A stretch of DNA of 64,000 nt, taken from assembly GCF_013009075.1 (NCBI RefSeq), contig NZ_CP053108.1, positions 1,364,001 to 1,428,000 of the forward strand, in the 5' to 3' direction. Origin of the DNA: Halomonas sp. TA22. Lineage in GTDB: Bacteria; Pseudomonadota; Gammaproteobacteria; Pseudomonadales; Halomonadaceae. A program made the position numbers and the translations under genes. The notes below the pieces were generated by a model, which searched no databases, was not told the DNA's origin, and saw only the letters and a list, made by a program, of their open reading frames with translations. Every line of letters starts with the position of its first letter. Position 1 is the first letter of the stretch. Shown piece after piece: positions 55,785-64,000 of the stretch.

Positions 55785-57347
55785 TCAAGTCACCGGAGCC
55801 GGATTGAATAGCACCAGATCATTGTGGATACCCAGCCTGTCAGCCGCTGCCTGCTGCCTGCCACTCGCCACCTCGAGTATCAAGTGAAACAGCTCCCACC
55901 CCATGTCTTCTATCGAGGCTTGTCCGGAGGCGATACGTCCAGCATCTAGGTCAATCAAGTCGTGCCAACGCCGAGCAAGAGCTGTGTTGGATGCGACTTT
56001 GAGCACGGGCACCATCGACAGACCATAGGGAGTCCCCCTGCCAGTAGTGAACACATGAAGGTTCATCCCGGCGGCTAGCTGCAAGGTGCCACAAATGAAA
56101 TCGCTTGCCGGTGTCGCTACAAAGGTTAATCCTCTGCGGCGTAGCCGCTCGCCGGGGCCAATGACATCGACGATAGGAGATGTGCCGGACTTGATAACCG
56201 ACCCCAAAGCCTTCTCAAGGACATTACTTAGTCCACCACGCTTATTTCCTGGTGAAGGATTAGCACTGCGGTCCGCTTGCCCCTGAGAAAGATAGTCGTC
56301 GTACCACTGCATTTGCTCGATAAGGGCGTTCCCTACCTCTTCGTTTAACGCCCGTGGTGTGAGCAAGTGAATAGCATCGCGAACCTCGGTTACCTCCGAG
56401 AACATAACGCTACCACCAGCACGCACGATCAAGTCGGTTGCATACCCAACAGCAGGGTTTGCCGTCACACCTGAGAAAGCATCACTGCCTCCACATTGCA
56501 TACCCACCACTAACTCTGAAGCAGGGCACGTTTCTCGCTGACGACGGTTCAAGCGCTCCAGATGGCGTTCAGCCATGGCCATGATGCCGCCGACCATATC
56601 TCCGAAGCCTTGGAAGGAGTCGTCTTGCAGGCTCAACACGTTGGCATCGGCATCCGCCGCCTGGGTATTCTCATAGATCCTTACTGGCTGATCATCGACC
56701 AAAGTCGAAGGTGGTAATTTTTCACAACCAAGACCGATAACCATCAATTCATTTCCGAAATTCGGATTGTGCGTGATGTTCTTCAATGTCCGAATAGGCA
56801 CGATGGCAGCCGGTGCATTGATGGCTACACCGCAACCATAAGTGTGGTTGAGGCCTATGACATCATCCACATTGGGAAAGCGTGGCAACAACTCACGCCT
56901 GATCCGTTCCACCACGTAATTGACGATACCGGCAACACACTGAACACTGGTAGTAATTCCTAGTACATTCCGCGTACCAACGCTGTCATCTGGATTACGA
57001 AACCCCTCAAAGGTATAGCCCTTGAGCGTTGCCGGCTCAGGCACAGGACGCGCCGCGAAAGGTAAGCTCTGAAGAGACGGAGCCATCGGCAATCGCACGT
57101 TGTGCTCGTTGACATGATCCCCGCGCGAGATCGCGCTCACCGCTGTGCCAATCACCTCTCCGTAGCGAAAAATGTTTTCGCCGGTGGCGATATCGGCAAG
57201 AGACACCTTATGACCTTGCGGTATTGTCGTCCTGACAACCAGCCCATCATCCAGTGCAGTGCCTTCTGGCAGCCCCCCCGCCTCCACCACAATAGCGACA
57301 TTATCATCGGGATGTATTTTAATGATTCTCGATCTCGACTTCATCAT
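55785..57347 (-). CDS. garD: Galactarate dehydratase
   Basis: About 520 residues from MMKSR. UxaA/GarD family; makes 5-keto-4-deoxyglucarate from galactarate. N-terminal SAF domain ([31 protein letters not shown]) and the C-terminal enzyme part with [54 protein letters not shown] sits 18 bases before this start, so the longer start at 57362 would lie upstream of transcription. AT-richer than gudD. Confidence 0.93.
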   Translation of the reverse strand: MMKSRSRIIKIHPDDNVAIVVEAGGLPEGTALDDGLVVRTTIPQGHKVSLADIATGENIFRYGEVIGTAVSAISRGDHVNEHNVRLPMAPSLQSLPFAARPVPEPATLKGYTFEGFRNPDDSVGTRNVLGITTSVQCVAGIVNYVVERIRRELLPRFPNVDDVIGLNHTYGCGVAINAPAAIVPIRTLKNITHNPNFGNELMVIGLGCEKLPPSTLVDDQPVRIYENTQAADADANVLSLQDDSFQGFGDMVGGIMAMAERHLERLNRRQRETCPASELVVGMQCGGSDAFSGVTANPAVGYATDLIVRAGGSVMFSEVTEVRDAIHLLTPRALNEEVGNALIEQMQWYDDYLSQGQADRSANPSPGNKRGGLSNVLEKALGSVIKSGTSPIVDVIGPGERLRRRGLTFVATPASDFICGTLQLAAGMNLHVFTTGRGTPYGLSMVPVLKVASNTALARRWHDLIDLDAGRIASGQASIEDMGWELFHLILEVASGRQQAAADRLGIHNDLVLFNPAPVT

Positions 57348-57364
57348 CGTTTCACGCCCCATGT

Positions 57365-57370
57365 ATTATA
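57365..57370 (-). promoter_or_regulatory. Possible -10 box for garD-gudD
   Basis: TATAAT on the minus strand in a 237-base AT-rich gap inside the operon, with only a weak -35 (GCAAGG) 17 bases before. It could give garD and gudD a promoter of their own. Confidence 0.35.
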
Positions 57371-57584
57371 ATTAAACTATCAGCAACCCTTGCTTATTGC
57401 ATCAATTCAATCCCAGCACCGATCAAAATCAATAATAATTTATATATAAAAATTTTCATATTAACACAATGCTAGACACTACTAAGAAACGCTAAGAACC
57501 ATATATAATTCCCCCTAACACCAAAGAAAGGCACACGGCGATCGAAAAAACACTACAGCACCTAGAAAAGTGATTGCTTCATTG

Positions 57585-58523
57585 TCATATGGCTGGCGTC
57601 TTAACTCTTCCATCTGTAAAGAAACTTTTTAAATTTTGCAAAACAAGACTCTCCATATCCCTCCGAGTCTCGACGGTACCACTAGCCATATGCGGAGACA
57701 GAACGACGTTGTCCACATTTATAAGCGCCTCTGGAACATGTGGCTCATCGGTAAATACATCCAACCCAGCCCCACGTATACGGCGATTACGTAGCGACTT
57801 GATGAGTGCCTCCTGATCTACAACGAAGCCTCGAGACACATTGATTAGGTAGCCGTCCGGGCCAAGTGCTTCGAGGACGGATCCGGAAATCAGGTTTTTT
57901 GTACTGGGATTACCGGCTACGGTCACGACTAGAAAATCACACCAACTGGCCAAGCCCTCTATCCTTGCTTCGAAACGATAAGGACTGCCCTTGATAGGGT
58001 TCCGGCTAGAGTAGCCAATCTCCATATCGAATCCTTGAGCTCGCTTTGCGACTAGGGCACCAATTTCACCGAGACCCACGATGCCCAAACGCTTCCCACT
58101 TACGCGAGTTGTCAACGGATACCGGTCTTTCAGCCATTTCCCCCCACGGACGTAGCGATCTGCTGCACTCACCTCTCGTGCCACATCGAGGAGAAGAGCA
58201 AACGCCATGTCGGCGACACAGTCACTTAGCATGCCAAAACTACCGCTGACTTGAACACCACGTTGTCGCGCGTTTTCAAGATCGATTTTATCCATTCCGA
58301 CACCTCGACAGGAAATGACCTGAAGGTTAGGTAGAGCGCTCACCAGGTCGTTTGGTACACCAACTGGTGCAGCTGTCGCTATTCCATCTATGGATGCCGC
58401 GTGCTCTTTCAAGAACGCCTCAGGGTTTGATTCATCCCACCACTGGTAAATGGTAAAGGATTCAGCCAACTCACTATCCAGCTTGGGAGAAAGCGGGCAC
58501 AACTGAAGCACCTTATATTTCAT
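57585..58523 (-). CDS. D-isomer-specific 2-hydroxyacid dehydrogenase
   Basis: 312-residue NAD(P)-dependent reductase of the hydroxypyruvate/2-ketogluconate reductase group. Rossmann GIVGLGEIGALVAKRAQGF, catalytic Arg in NVSRGFVVD, Glu in LDVFTDEPHVP, and His in LSPHMASGT. The oxidative aldarate route does not need it; it might act on a side product. Lies between tctA and garD in the AT-rich block. Confidence 0.88.
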   Translation of the reverse strand: MKYKVLQLCPLSPKLDSELAESFTIYQWWDESNPEAFLKEHAASIDGIATAAPVGVPNDLVSALPNLQVISCRGVGMDKIDLENARQRGVQVSGSFGMLSDCVADMAFALLLDVAREVSAADRYVRGGKWLKDRYPLTTRVSGKRLGIVGLGEIGALVAKRAQGFDMEIGYSSRNPIKGSPYRFEARIEGLASWCDFLVVTVAGNPSTKNLISGSVLEALGPDGYLINVSRGFVVDQEALIKSLRNRRIRGAGLDVFTDEPHVPEALINVDNVVLSPHMASGTVETRRDMESLVLQNLKSFFTDGRVKTPAI

Positions 58524-58575
58524 GACACGCCCCTTATATTAAAGAATTAATCTTGTATAAAATCAATCATTAAAA

Positions 58576-60069
58576 TTATACCGGCACACTGCCACGCCTT
58601 ATTTTCTTAAAGTTACGCACAGCCGTGACAACTATCACACCTAGAGCTATTGCCAAGATGACACCGGAAATAGGTTCAGTTATAAAGGGTGTAAAGTCGC
58701 CCTGCGTTCTCATTAGTCCTCGCCGCAAATTGACCTCTATAATTGGACCGAGGATGAAACCCAGCAACAAGGGAGTGATAGGCATTGAAGCCTTTTTCAT
58801 AAGCCATCCCAAAACTCCAAACGCCAGCATGCAGCCCACATCGAACAGACGGTTATTGATCCCATAAGAGCCTATGACACACAGCGTCATTATCACTGGC
58901 AGGAGAATATGCTTTGGCACCGACAGGACACGGACAAACCCACGCATGAAGGCGAACATTGCAATCAGCATAACGATATTAGCAATCACGAGTGCCGTAA
59001 AAATTCCATATACCAGCATTCCATGTGTCTCAAACAGCATCGGGCCCGGGGTGATGCCATGAATCATGAACCCTGCCAACAAAATTGCAGCTGTGTTATC
59101 CCCCGGAATACCGAGCGTCATCAACGGAACCAATGCCCCACCCGTCGATGCATTATTTGATGACTCACTAGCTACTATGCCATCCGTAATACCAGTACCA
59201 AACTTATCGGGTTGTTTTGAATATTTTTTTGCCGCGCCGTAGGCCAGAATATTGCAGACTGCTCCGCCCAAACCTGGCAGGATGCCGATGCCTGTGCCGA
59301 TTAGTGATGATCGCAACCAGTTCACGGAATGCGACATACCGCCGCGTAAGGAAAAGCCCATTTGACGCAAGCTGTAGCTTCTAGCGTGAAATGGCTCATG
59401 CCTTTGTCTGGACTCAGCTTCCTCGAGTATTTGTGCTACTGCAAACAACCCAATAAGAGCAGGCAAGAGGGCAATACCGCCATCGAGCTGGGAAAAACCA
59501 AAGGTGAGTCGAGGGTAAGCCGTAACTGGGGCCATACCTACAAAGGAAACGACTAGTCCTAGCCCTGCTGATGCCATACCACGTGTCAGAGAATCACCAC
59601 TAAGGCCTGCCACTAACGTCAAGGAGAACAAGGCAATGGCAAAGTACTCATAAGGCCCGAATCTGAGGGCAACTTCAGCAAGTACTGGCGAGATACTGAA
59701 AAGCACAGCGAGACTGAATACTCCGCCAAAGAAGGAACAGAGAATTGAGACCGATAATGCCCTTCCAGCTTCCCCCCGGGCGGCCATGGGGTAACCGTCG
59801 AAAGTTGTCGCTATCGCCGCTGGTGACCCCGGAATGTTCAACAGTATTGCCGATATGAATCCACCTGATGTTCCACCAATATAAAGGCCCATAAGTAACG
59901 ACAGACCATCGATAGGGGTCATCACAAAAGTAACCGGCAGAAATAATGCCACCCCCATAGTGACGGTGAGGCCAGGAATTGAGCCAATGACGATCCCAAG
60001 AACTGTGCCACCAACAATGAAAAAAATGGTTTGAAATGTTAAAACAGACAGGATTGCATCAATAATCAT
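58576..60069 (-). CDS. tctA: Tripartite tricarboxylate transporter, large membrane subunit (TctA)
   Basis: 497 residues from MIIDAIL (AGGAGAG upstream), about 11 membrane segments. TctA family: GSIPGLTVTMGVALFLPVTF, PGSPAAIATTFDGYPMARGE-like loop, GILPGLGGAVCNILAYGAAKK, GIPGDNTAAILLAGFMIHGI. Works with TctB and TctC to import a carboxylate, here probably glucarate or galactarate by context. Confidence 0.93.
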   Translation of the reverse strand: MIIDAILSVLTFQTIFFIVGGTVLGIVIGSIPGLTVTMGVALFLPVTFVMTPIDGLSLLMGLYIGGTSGGFISAILLNIPGSPAAIATTFDGYPMAARGEAGRALSVSILCSFFGGVFSLAVLFSISPVLAEVALRFGPYEYFAIALFSLTLVAGLSGDSLTRGMASAGLGLVVSFVGMAPVTAYPRLTFGFSQLDGGIALLPALIGLFAVAQILEEAESRQRHEPFHARSYSLRQMGFSLRGGMSHSVNWLRSSLIGTGIGILPGLGGAVCNILAYGAAKKYSKQPDKFGTGITDGIVASESSNNASTGGALVPLMTLGIPGDNTAAILLAGFMIHGITPGPMLFETHGMLVYGIFTALVIANIVMLIAMFAFMRGFVRVLSVPKHILLPVIMTLCVIGSYGINNRLFDVGCMLAFGVLGWLMKKASMPITPLLLGFILGPIIEVNLRRGLMRTQGDFTPFITEPISGVILAIALGVIVVTAVRNFKKIRRGSVPV

Positions 60070-60079
60070 CGTGACTCTC

Positions 60080-60586
60080 CTATCCCAGGATTCCTGTCGG
60101 AAGGCTGATATCAAAAAGATGAACGAATAAATAGTAGGATATTAATGCCGCGAGCACCGAAACCAAGACGAACAGAAAGTGCCGCCGCCTCTCTCCCTTG
60201 ACCAATATCTGTATCTGAACGAATACGTAAACAGCAGAAGCCAGAAGAAAACCTATTTTATCTAGGAACAACAGGTAACCCAACATCAGGACGATGCTCA
60301 TCATGACGGCCGGAATTCCACCAAATATCACCCTTTCCGCCCCCTCGACTTCTACTGTTAGTCCTATTGAGGGTTCAACCACCTGCTGCCACAATGGTGC
60401 ACTCACCATTAACAGTCCCACAATCAGGAACAGTAACGCAGTCAACAGGGGCATAAAATCCGCACCAACGCCAATAGAGGCAAAGTCTTTAATATTTTTA
60501 CTGGCCCAAAACAATGCTCCTGACAATGCCAGTAATAGGCACCCTGTTATCACGTCACGCTGTTGCTGACCTTTTCCGATAAACAT
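60080..60586 (-). CDS. tctB: Tripartite tricarboxylate transporter, small membrane subunit (TctB)
   Basis: 168 residues from MFIGKG (AAGGAG 8 bases upstream). Four membrane segments (VITGCLLLALSGALFWAS, FMPLLTALLFLIVGLLMVS, IPAVMMSIVLMLGYLLFL, FLFVLVSVLAALISYYLFV), the TctB layout. Ends 10 bases before tctA. Confidence 0.9.
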   Translation of the reverse strand: MFIGKGQQQRDVITGCLLLALSGALFWASKNIKDFASIGVGADFMPLLTALLFLIVGLLMVSAPLWQQVVEPSIGLTVEVEGAERVIFGGIPAVMMSIVLMLGYLLFLDKIGFLLASAVYVFVQIQILVKGERRRHFLFVLVSVLAALISYYLFVHLFDISLPTGILG

Positions 60587-60650
60587 GACAAGCACTCCTT
60601 AACAAATCCACCACGGCGCCCCTTGCTTTTTTAGAGCGCCGTGATCATGA

Positions 60651-61610
60651 TCAATGATTATTTAAGAAGAACTCTTGATACTGAAGCATTTCTTCGTACT
60701 GTTGCTCAGCGTATTGTGTAGCGGCCTCGGGGTCCATATAAGTAGGATAGAGGTAATGGGTTGCTGCCTCTTCTTGATATTCAGGGTTCTCTATTACCTT
60801 CTCAACTGCCGAAGAAAACTTCTCTACGACAGATATCGGCGTATCCTTCGGCATGGCGAAATAGAAGAATTTATTGAATTCGAGTGGGTACCCTTGTTCC
60901 TCTGCAGTAGGGACATCTTCAAACATCGGATTTCTCTGCGTGGACAGAAGACCAAGATTGATAAAGTCGCCAGACTCAAAATAATCCTTTACCAGGCCAT
61001 ACTGGACGTTGATCAAATCAGTGTGCCCACCCCTTAAGGCGACAATTTTGGCGGCATTACCGCCCACATCAACAAGATTAAGTTCGACATCGAGTTCTTG
61101 TTCAAGGGCCACCCCTATAAGATGAGGGTACCCCCCTGTCATCATGCCAAACTCAATGTTACCCGGGTTTTCTTGGGCATATTCGACCAACTCATCCATG
61201 GTCGTATATGGTGCGCTTTTGTGGGTAGCTAGCACGGTTGTGTCATCCACAATAGCGGTGGCCACCATCTGAAAAGTCTCGAGACCGAAGTCAACCAGAC
61301 CAGCCAGCTTGGGCACCATCCCCTCACCATGAAAGAAAAGCACGGTATGGCCGTCAGGCTGTGATTCCATCACGCGGCGCATGCCGACGGTACCGCCACC
61401 ACCGCCAACATTTACGATTACCATTGAGGTATCAAGTTCTTCTTCTAAGTATTTAGAAAATACTCTTGCATTCAGATCTGTATCACCACCAGGATTCACC
61501 GGAACAATCACTTGGATGGGCTTGCCAGGATAATTATCATCAGCAAGTACTGCCTGTAAAAAACCAAAAGTGGCTGAGGCCACAGAGAGTGCGATAATTG
61601 TCTTTTTCAT
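60651..61610 (-). CDS. tctC: Tripartite tricarboxylate transporter binding protein (TctC/Bug)
   Basis: 319 residues. Signal peptide (IIALSVASATFGFLQAVLA), then Bug family marks: YPGKPIQVIVPVNPGGDTDLNAR, IVNVGGGGGTVGMRRVMESQPDGHTV. Captures the carboxylate in the periplasm for TctAB. Confidence 0.92.
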   Translation of the reverse strand: MKKTIIALSVASATFGFLQAVLADDNYPGKPIQVIVPVNPGGDTDLNARVFSKYLEEELDTSMVIVNVGGGGGTVGMRRVMESQPDGHTVLFFHGEGMVPKLAGLVDFGLETFQMVATAIVDDTTVLATHKSAPYTTMDELVEYAQENPGNIEFGMMTGGYPHLIGVALEQELDVELNLVDVGGNAAKIVALRGGHTDLINVQYGLVKDYFESGDFINLGLLSTQRNPMFEDVPTAEEQGYPLEFNKFFYFAMPKDTPISVVEKFSSAVEKVIENPEYQEEAATHYLYPTYMDPEAATQYAEQQYEEMLQYQEFFLNNH

Positions 61611-61644
61611 ATGTCACCTCATGAGCTGGTCGTTTGGATTATAG

Positions 61645-62556
61645 CTATTTTACTTTCTCAATTAGCGCTTCGAGCATCTGATACTCTTCGCGCTTCGGCA
61701 TTTCCAGTGGCGCTCTTACGTCGCCCGCCGGCCTGCCGATGATTGCCGCACCGGCCTTGATCAGGCTGACGGCATAGCCCGCCTTGTGGTCTCGCAGGTC
61801 CACAAAAGGGATGAAGAAATCATTGGTGATCTGTTTAACTATCGCGCTGTCGCCGTTGCGCAGCGCCTTGTAGAACTTCACTGCCATTTCCGGCACGAAG
61901 TTGAATACGGCGGAGGAGTAGGTATTGACGCCTATCGAGAGATAGGCTTCTGCGAATATTTCGGCAGTGGGAACACCGCCTACGTATACCAGCCGATCTC
62001 CCACCGTCTTGATGATGGTATTGAGTGCCTGCATGTCACCCTTTCCATCCTTCAAGCCAATCAGGTTGGGGCAGCTGTCGGCCAGCTTCTGGACCGACTC
62101 GGCATTCATGATGCCGTTGCCACGGTTGTAATAGATGACGTTGAGTTCGGTTGCCTCGCAGATCTGAGCGGCATACTCGACCAGACCATCCTGCGGACAT
62201 TCTGTCAGATAGGGCGGCATCAGCAGGATGCCGTCGGCACCAGCTTCCTGAGCCGCCTGCGCGAACGCCTTGCCCGTTTCGACACTAAGGCCGGCACTGG
62301 CGATCACCGGCATCCTGCCGTCCACGGCCTGAACCGCCACACTGACAATCTCGCGATACTCATCGAGTGTGAGATTGAAGAACTCCCCCGTACCACCGGC
62401 AACGAAGACTGCAGATATCTCGTGGCTGACGAACCACTCGAGACGTCGGCGATAGCTTTCGCTATCGAACTTGCCATCCTGATCGAAGTCGGTGATAGGG
62501 AAGGAGAGCAGCCCATCGCCAATCGCCTTTACTACCGCATCTCTTGAAAATTTCAC
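61645..62556 (-). CDS. kdgD: 5-dehydro-4-deoxyglucarate dehydratase
   Basis: 303 residues, class I aldolase-like DHDPS superfamily. Dehydrates and decarboxylates 5-keto-4-deoxyglucarate to 2-oxoglutarate semialdehyde. VKAIGDGLLSFPITDFDQDGKFD and FVAGGTGEFFNLTLDEY near the N-terminus; Schiff-base Lys in IGLKDGKGDM; YYNRGNGIM. GTG start at 62556 has AGAGGA 6 bases upstream and gives the family length. First gene of the operon. Confidence 0.93.
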   Translation of the reverse strand: MKFSRDAVVKAIGDGLLSFPITDFDQDGKFDSESYRRRLEWFVSHEISAVFVAGGTGEFFNLTLDEYREIVSVAVQAVDGRMPVIASAGLSVETGKAFAQAAQEAGADGILLMPPYLTECPQDGLVEYAAQICEATELNVIYYNRGNGIMNAESVQKLADSCPNLIGLKDGKGDMQALNTIIKTVGDRLVYVGGVPTAEIFAEAYLSIGVNTYSSAVFNFVPEMAVKFYKALRNGDSAIVKQITNDFFIPFVDLRDHKAGYAVSLIKAGAAIIGRPAGDVRAPLEMPKREEYQMLEALIEKVK

Positions 62557-62636
62557 GCTGATTCCTCTTGCCAGTGCCGCCGCCAAACGGCCACCTGCGC
62601 CGTCGTAAAATGGGAAGATCGAAGCTCTTGACCTCT

Positions 62637-62647
62637 ATGTAATACAT
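62637..62647. promoter_or_regulatory. Possible operator before kdgD
   Basis: Palindrome ATGTAATACAT in the divergent kdgD / AEC gap. Similar to sequences before the FadR-type gene and near the garD -10 box; a candidate site for the operon's regulator. Confidence 0.35.
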
Positions 62648-62786
62648 CATACAAATAACAAACTAAGAGGCAGAGAGAATGAGGGCAAGCGCCCTATGGT
62701 AAATTTTGACCAAAGTAGAATAATCAAGCGCTAGCGAATCTACTCGCCATCACTCGTTCCGCAGGCCGCCGGGAGCCAGCAAAGCA

Positions 62787-63734
62787 ATGAATCTTATTGA
62801 AGTTTTTCTCGGCACTCTGGAAGTGACGCTGCCGGTGTTTGCCATGGTCTTTATTGGTATCGCACTCAAGCGAGCCGGCTGGATCGATCAGGCCTTCATT
62901 GCGACCGCCTCGTCACTGGTGTTCAGGGCAACCATGCCGACCTTGATCTTCCTGAGCATCATCAAGGCCGATCTGAGCGTGGCCTTCAACCCGCGTCTGC
63001 TGGGTTTCTTTACCTTGGCAACACTGATGACTTTTTTCATGGCTTGGTGCTGGGCGGCCTGGCGGGTGCCCTATGAGGATCGTGGCGTATACGTTCAGGG
63101 GTCGTTTCGGGGCAATGGCGGAATTGTCGGCCTGGCATTGGCGGCGAGCATGTATGGAACGGCGGGACTCTCGGCGGCGGGTCTACTGATTGGTGTGGTC
63201 ATCCTCAGCTACAACGTTCTGTCGGTCATCGTGCTGTCGGCCTATCAACCGGGTCAGCGTACAAACTGGCGCAGCATCATCGCGCATATCGTTCATAATC
63301 CCTTGATCCTTTCGGTACTCGTCGCCCTACCCCTGGCACTATTGAGTATCACGCTACCGGGCTGGGTCATGACATCGGGAGAGTACTTTGCCTCGCTCAC
63401 GCTGCCGCTGGCGCTGATCTGCATAGGCGCAACCCTGTCGATAAGCGCGCTACGCAATGACAATGGTAGCGCCATGAGCGCCAGCCTGATGAAGATGGTA
63501 TTTCTGCCGCTGGCGGCCACCGCGCTCGCCTGGCTGGTGGGGTTCTCCGGGCCGGAGCTGGGATTGTTGTTCCTGTTCTTCGCAAGCCCTAGTGCGGCGG
63601 CCAGCTTCGTCATGGTCAAGGCGATGGGGGGCAACGCCAAGCTTGCGGCCAACATCATCGCCATCAGCACCCTGATGGCCAGCGTGACCGTGACCGCCGG
63701 CGTATTCCTGCTTCAGGTACTGTCGCTCATCTAG
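62787..63734 (+). CDS. AEC-family transporter, copy 2
   Basis: 315 residues, same length and fold as the copy at 50926, with the shared GTLEVTLPVFAMVFIG start, SFRGNGGIVGLALAASMYG and VMTSGEYFASLTLPLALICIGATL. Divergent from kdgD, so it may share the operon's regulation. Carboxylate transport is inferred. Confidence 0.85.
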   Translation: MNLIEVFLGTLEVTLPVFAMVFIGIALKRAGWIDQAFIATASSLVFRATMPTLIFLSIIKADLSVAFNPRLLGFFTLATLMTFFMAWCWAAWRVPYEDRGVYVQGSFRGNGGIVGLALAASMYGTAGLSAAGLLIGVVILSYNVLSVIVLSAYQPGQRTNWRSIIAHIVHNPLILSVLVALPLALLSITLPGWVMTSGEYFASLTLPLALICIGATLSISALRNDNGSAMSASLMKMVFLPLAATALAWLVGFSGPELGLLFLFFASPSAAASFVMVKAMGGNAKLAANIIAISTLMASVTVTAGVFLLQVLSLI

Positions 63735-63788
63735 TTCATTCGCCCTGATGGCCTGAGACGTCACGACACCATTCGCTTGATCGTACCT

Positions 63789-64000
63789 TCAGCCAAGCGA
63801 GCCTGGCGTCTGGAACTCACGCAGCGTGGCGCACCCCGGTGCCCATACTTCCGCCTCGAGCCTGGCAATCGCCGCCGTGGGAAAGCCGATGCCGTGAGCG
63901 CGCTCCCCCTCGGTCAGGCGCGACGTCATGACACCGACCCAGGGCATATGGCTGACCAGCAGCATCGGTGTCTGTGTGGCTTGGCCCTGCAACCACTCGA
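63789..64000 (-). CDS. sixA: SixA-like phosphohistidine phosphatase, cut by window edge
   Basis: C-terminal ~70 residues of a histidine phosphatase. LLVSHMPWVGVMTSRL carries the second catalytic His of the SixA family (usually VGHxP), and GIGFPTAAIARLEAEVW follows as in SixA. The N-terminal RHG motif would be beyond the right edge; the frame is open to base 64000. Confidence 0.75.
   Translation of the reverse strand, partial: EWLQGQATQTPMLLVSHMPWVGVMTSRLTEGERAHGIGFPTAAIARLEAEVWAPGCATLREFQTPGSLG

Noticed and set aside
1-64000. CRISPR array or rRNA genes
   Set aside because: No regularly spaced direct repeats of 23-40 bases and no rRNA sequence were seen; the only spaced repeats are attC sites of variable length.

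Overview
The window reads as a chromosomal segment of a moderately halophilic gammaproteobacterium, most likely Halomonas or a close relative in the Halomonadaceae. Reasons: GC-rich core genes with gammaproteobacterial order (methyltransferase-rnhA-dnaQ, miaB-phoH-ybeY-corC-lnt, sulfate ABC operon, trpEGD), a PHA synthase with the modified S-x-C-x-G box known from Halomonas, and its phasin. This is inferred from gene content; no database was searched.

Layout. 0-11.6 kb: housekeeping genes (rnhA, dnaQ, nudC, sohB, an acyl-CoA synthetase, a queuosine-precursor transporter behind a candidate preQ1-I riboswitch, an esterase, an orphan ABC binding protein, a K+/H+ antiporter) ending at tRNA-Ser(UGA). 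11.76-19.85 kb: an AT-rich array of minus-strand genes separated by eight integron attC sites with no integrase in the window (a CALIN). Cassettes encode two DUF4365 proteins with PD-(D/E)XK-like residues (one in a two-gene cassette with an OB-fold-like partner), a SieB-like superinfection exclusion protein, a DUF4145 zinc-ribbon protein, a DHFR-family protein, three membrane proteins of unknown role and a truncated acetyltransferase. A FosA-type gene lies at the right border. 20.6-26.1 kb: tryptophan genes trpC and trpD-G-E, split by a divergent phosphopantetheinyl transferase, with a candidate Trp-rich leader peptide before trpE. 26.1-34.6 kb: gph, ndh, GIY-YIG, rpe, an MFS transporter and the sulfate transporter sbp-cysT-cysW-cysA. 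34.7-42.9 kb: a YajG-like lipoprotein, tpm, SH3 and DUF1820 proteins, then the miaB-lnt operon. 42.9-50.9 kb: phaC, phasin, aroC, prmB, smr, two hydrolases and a 33-residue membrane miniprotein. 50.9-63.7 kb: a D-glucarate/galactarate catabolic operon (kdgD, tctCBA, 2-hydroxyacid dehydrogenase, garD, gudD, FadR-type regulator, semialdehyde dehydrogenase) flanked by two paralogous AEC transporters. The right edge cuts a sixA-like gene.

How the parts work together. The aldarate operon gives a full oxidative route: uptake by the tripartite transporter, dehydration by GudD and GarD to 5-keto-4-deoxyglucarate, KdgD to 2-oxoglutarate semialdehyde, and oxidation to 2-oxoglutarate. Its middle block (garD to tctC) is visibly more AT-rich than its ends, suggesting a mosaic origin. 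The integron array looks like a store of acquired genes, several plausibly for defence against phages; that role is inference.
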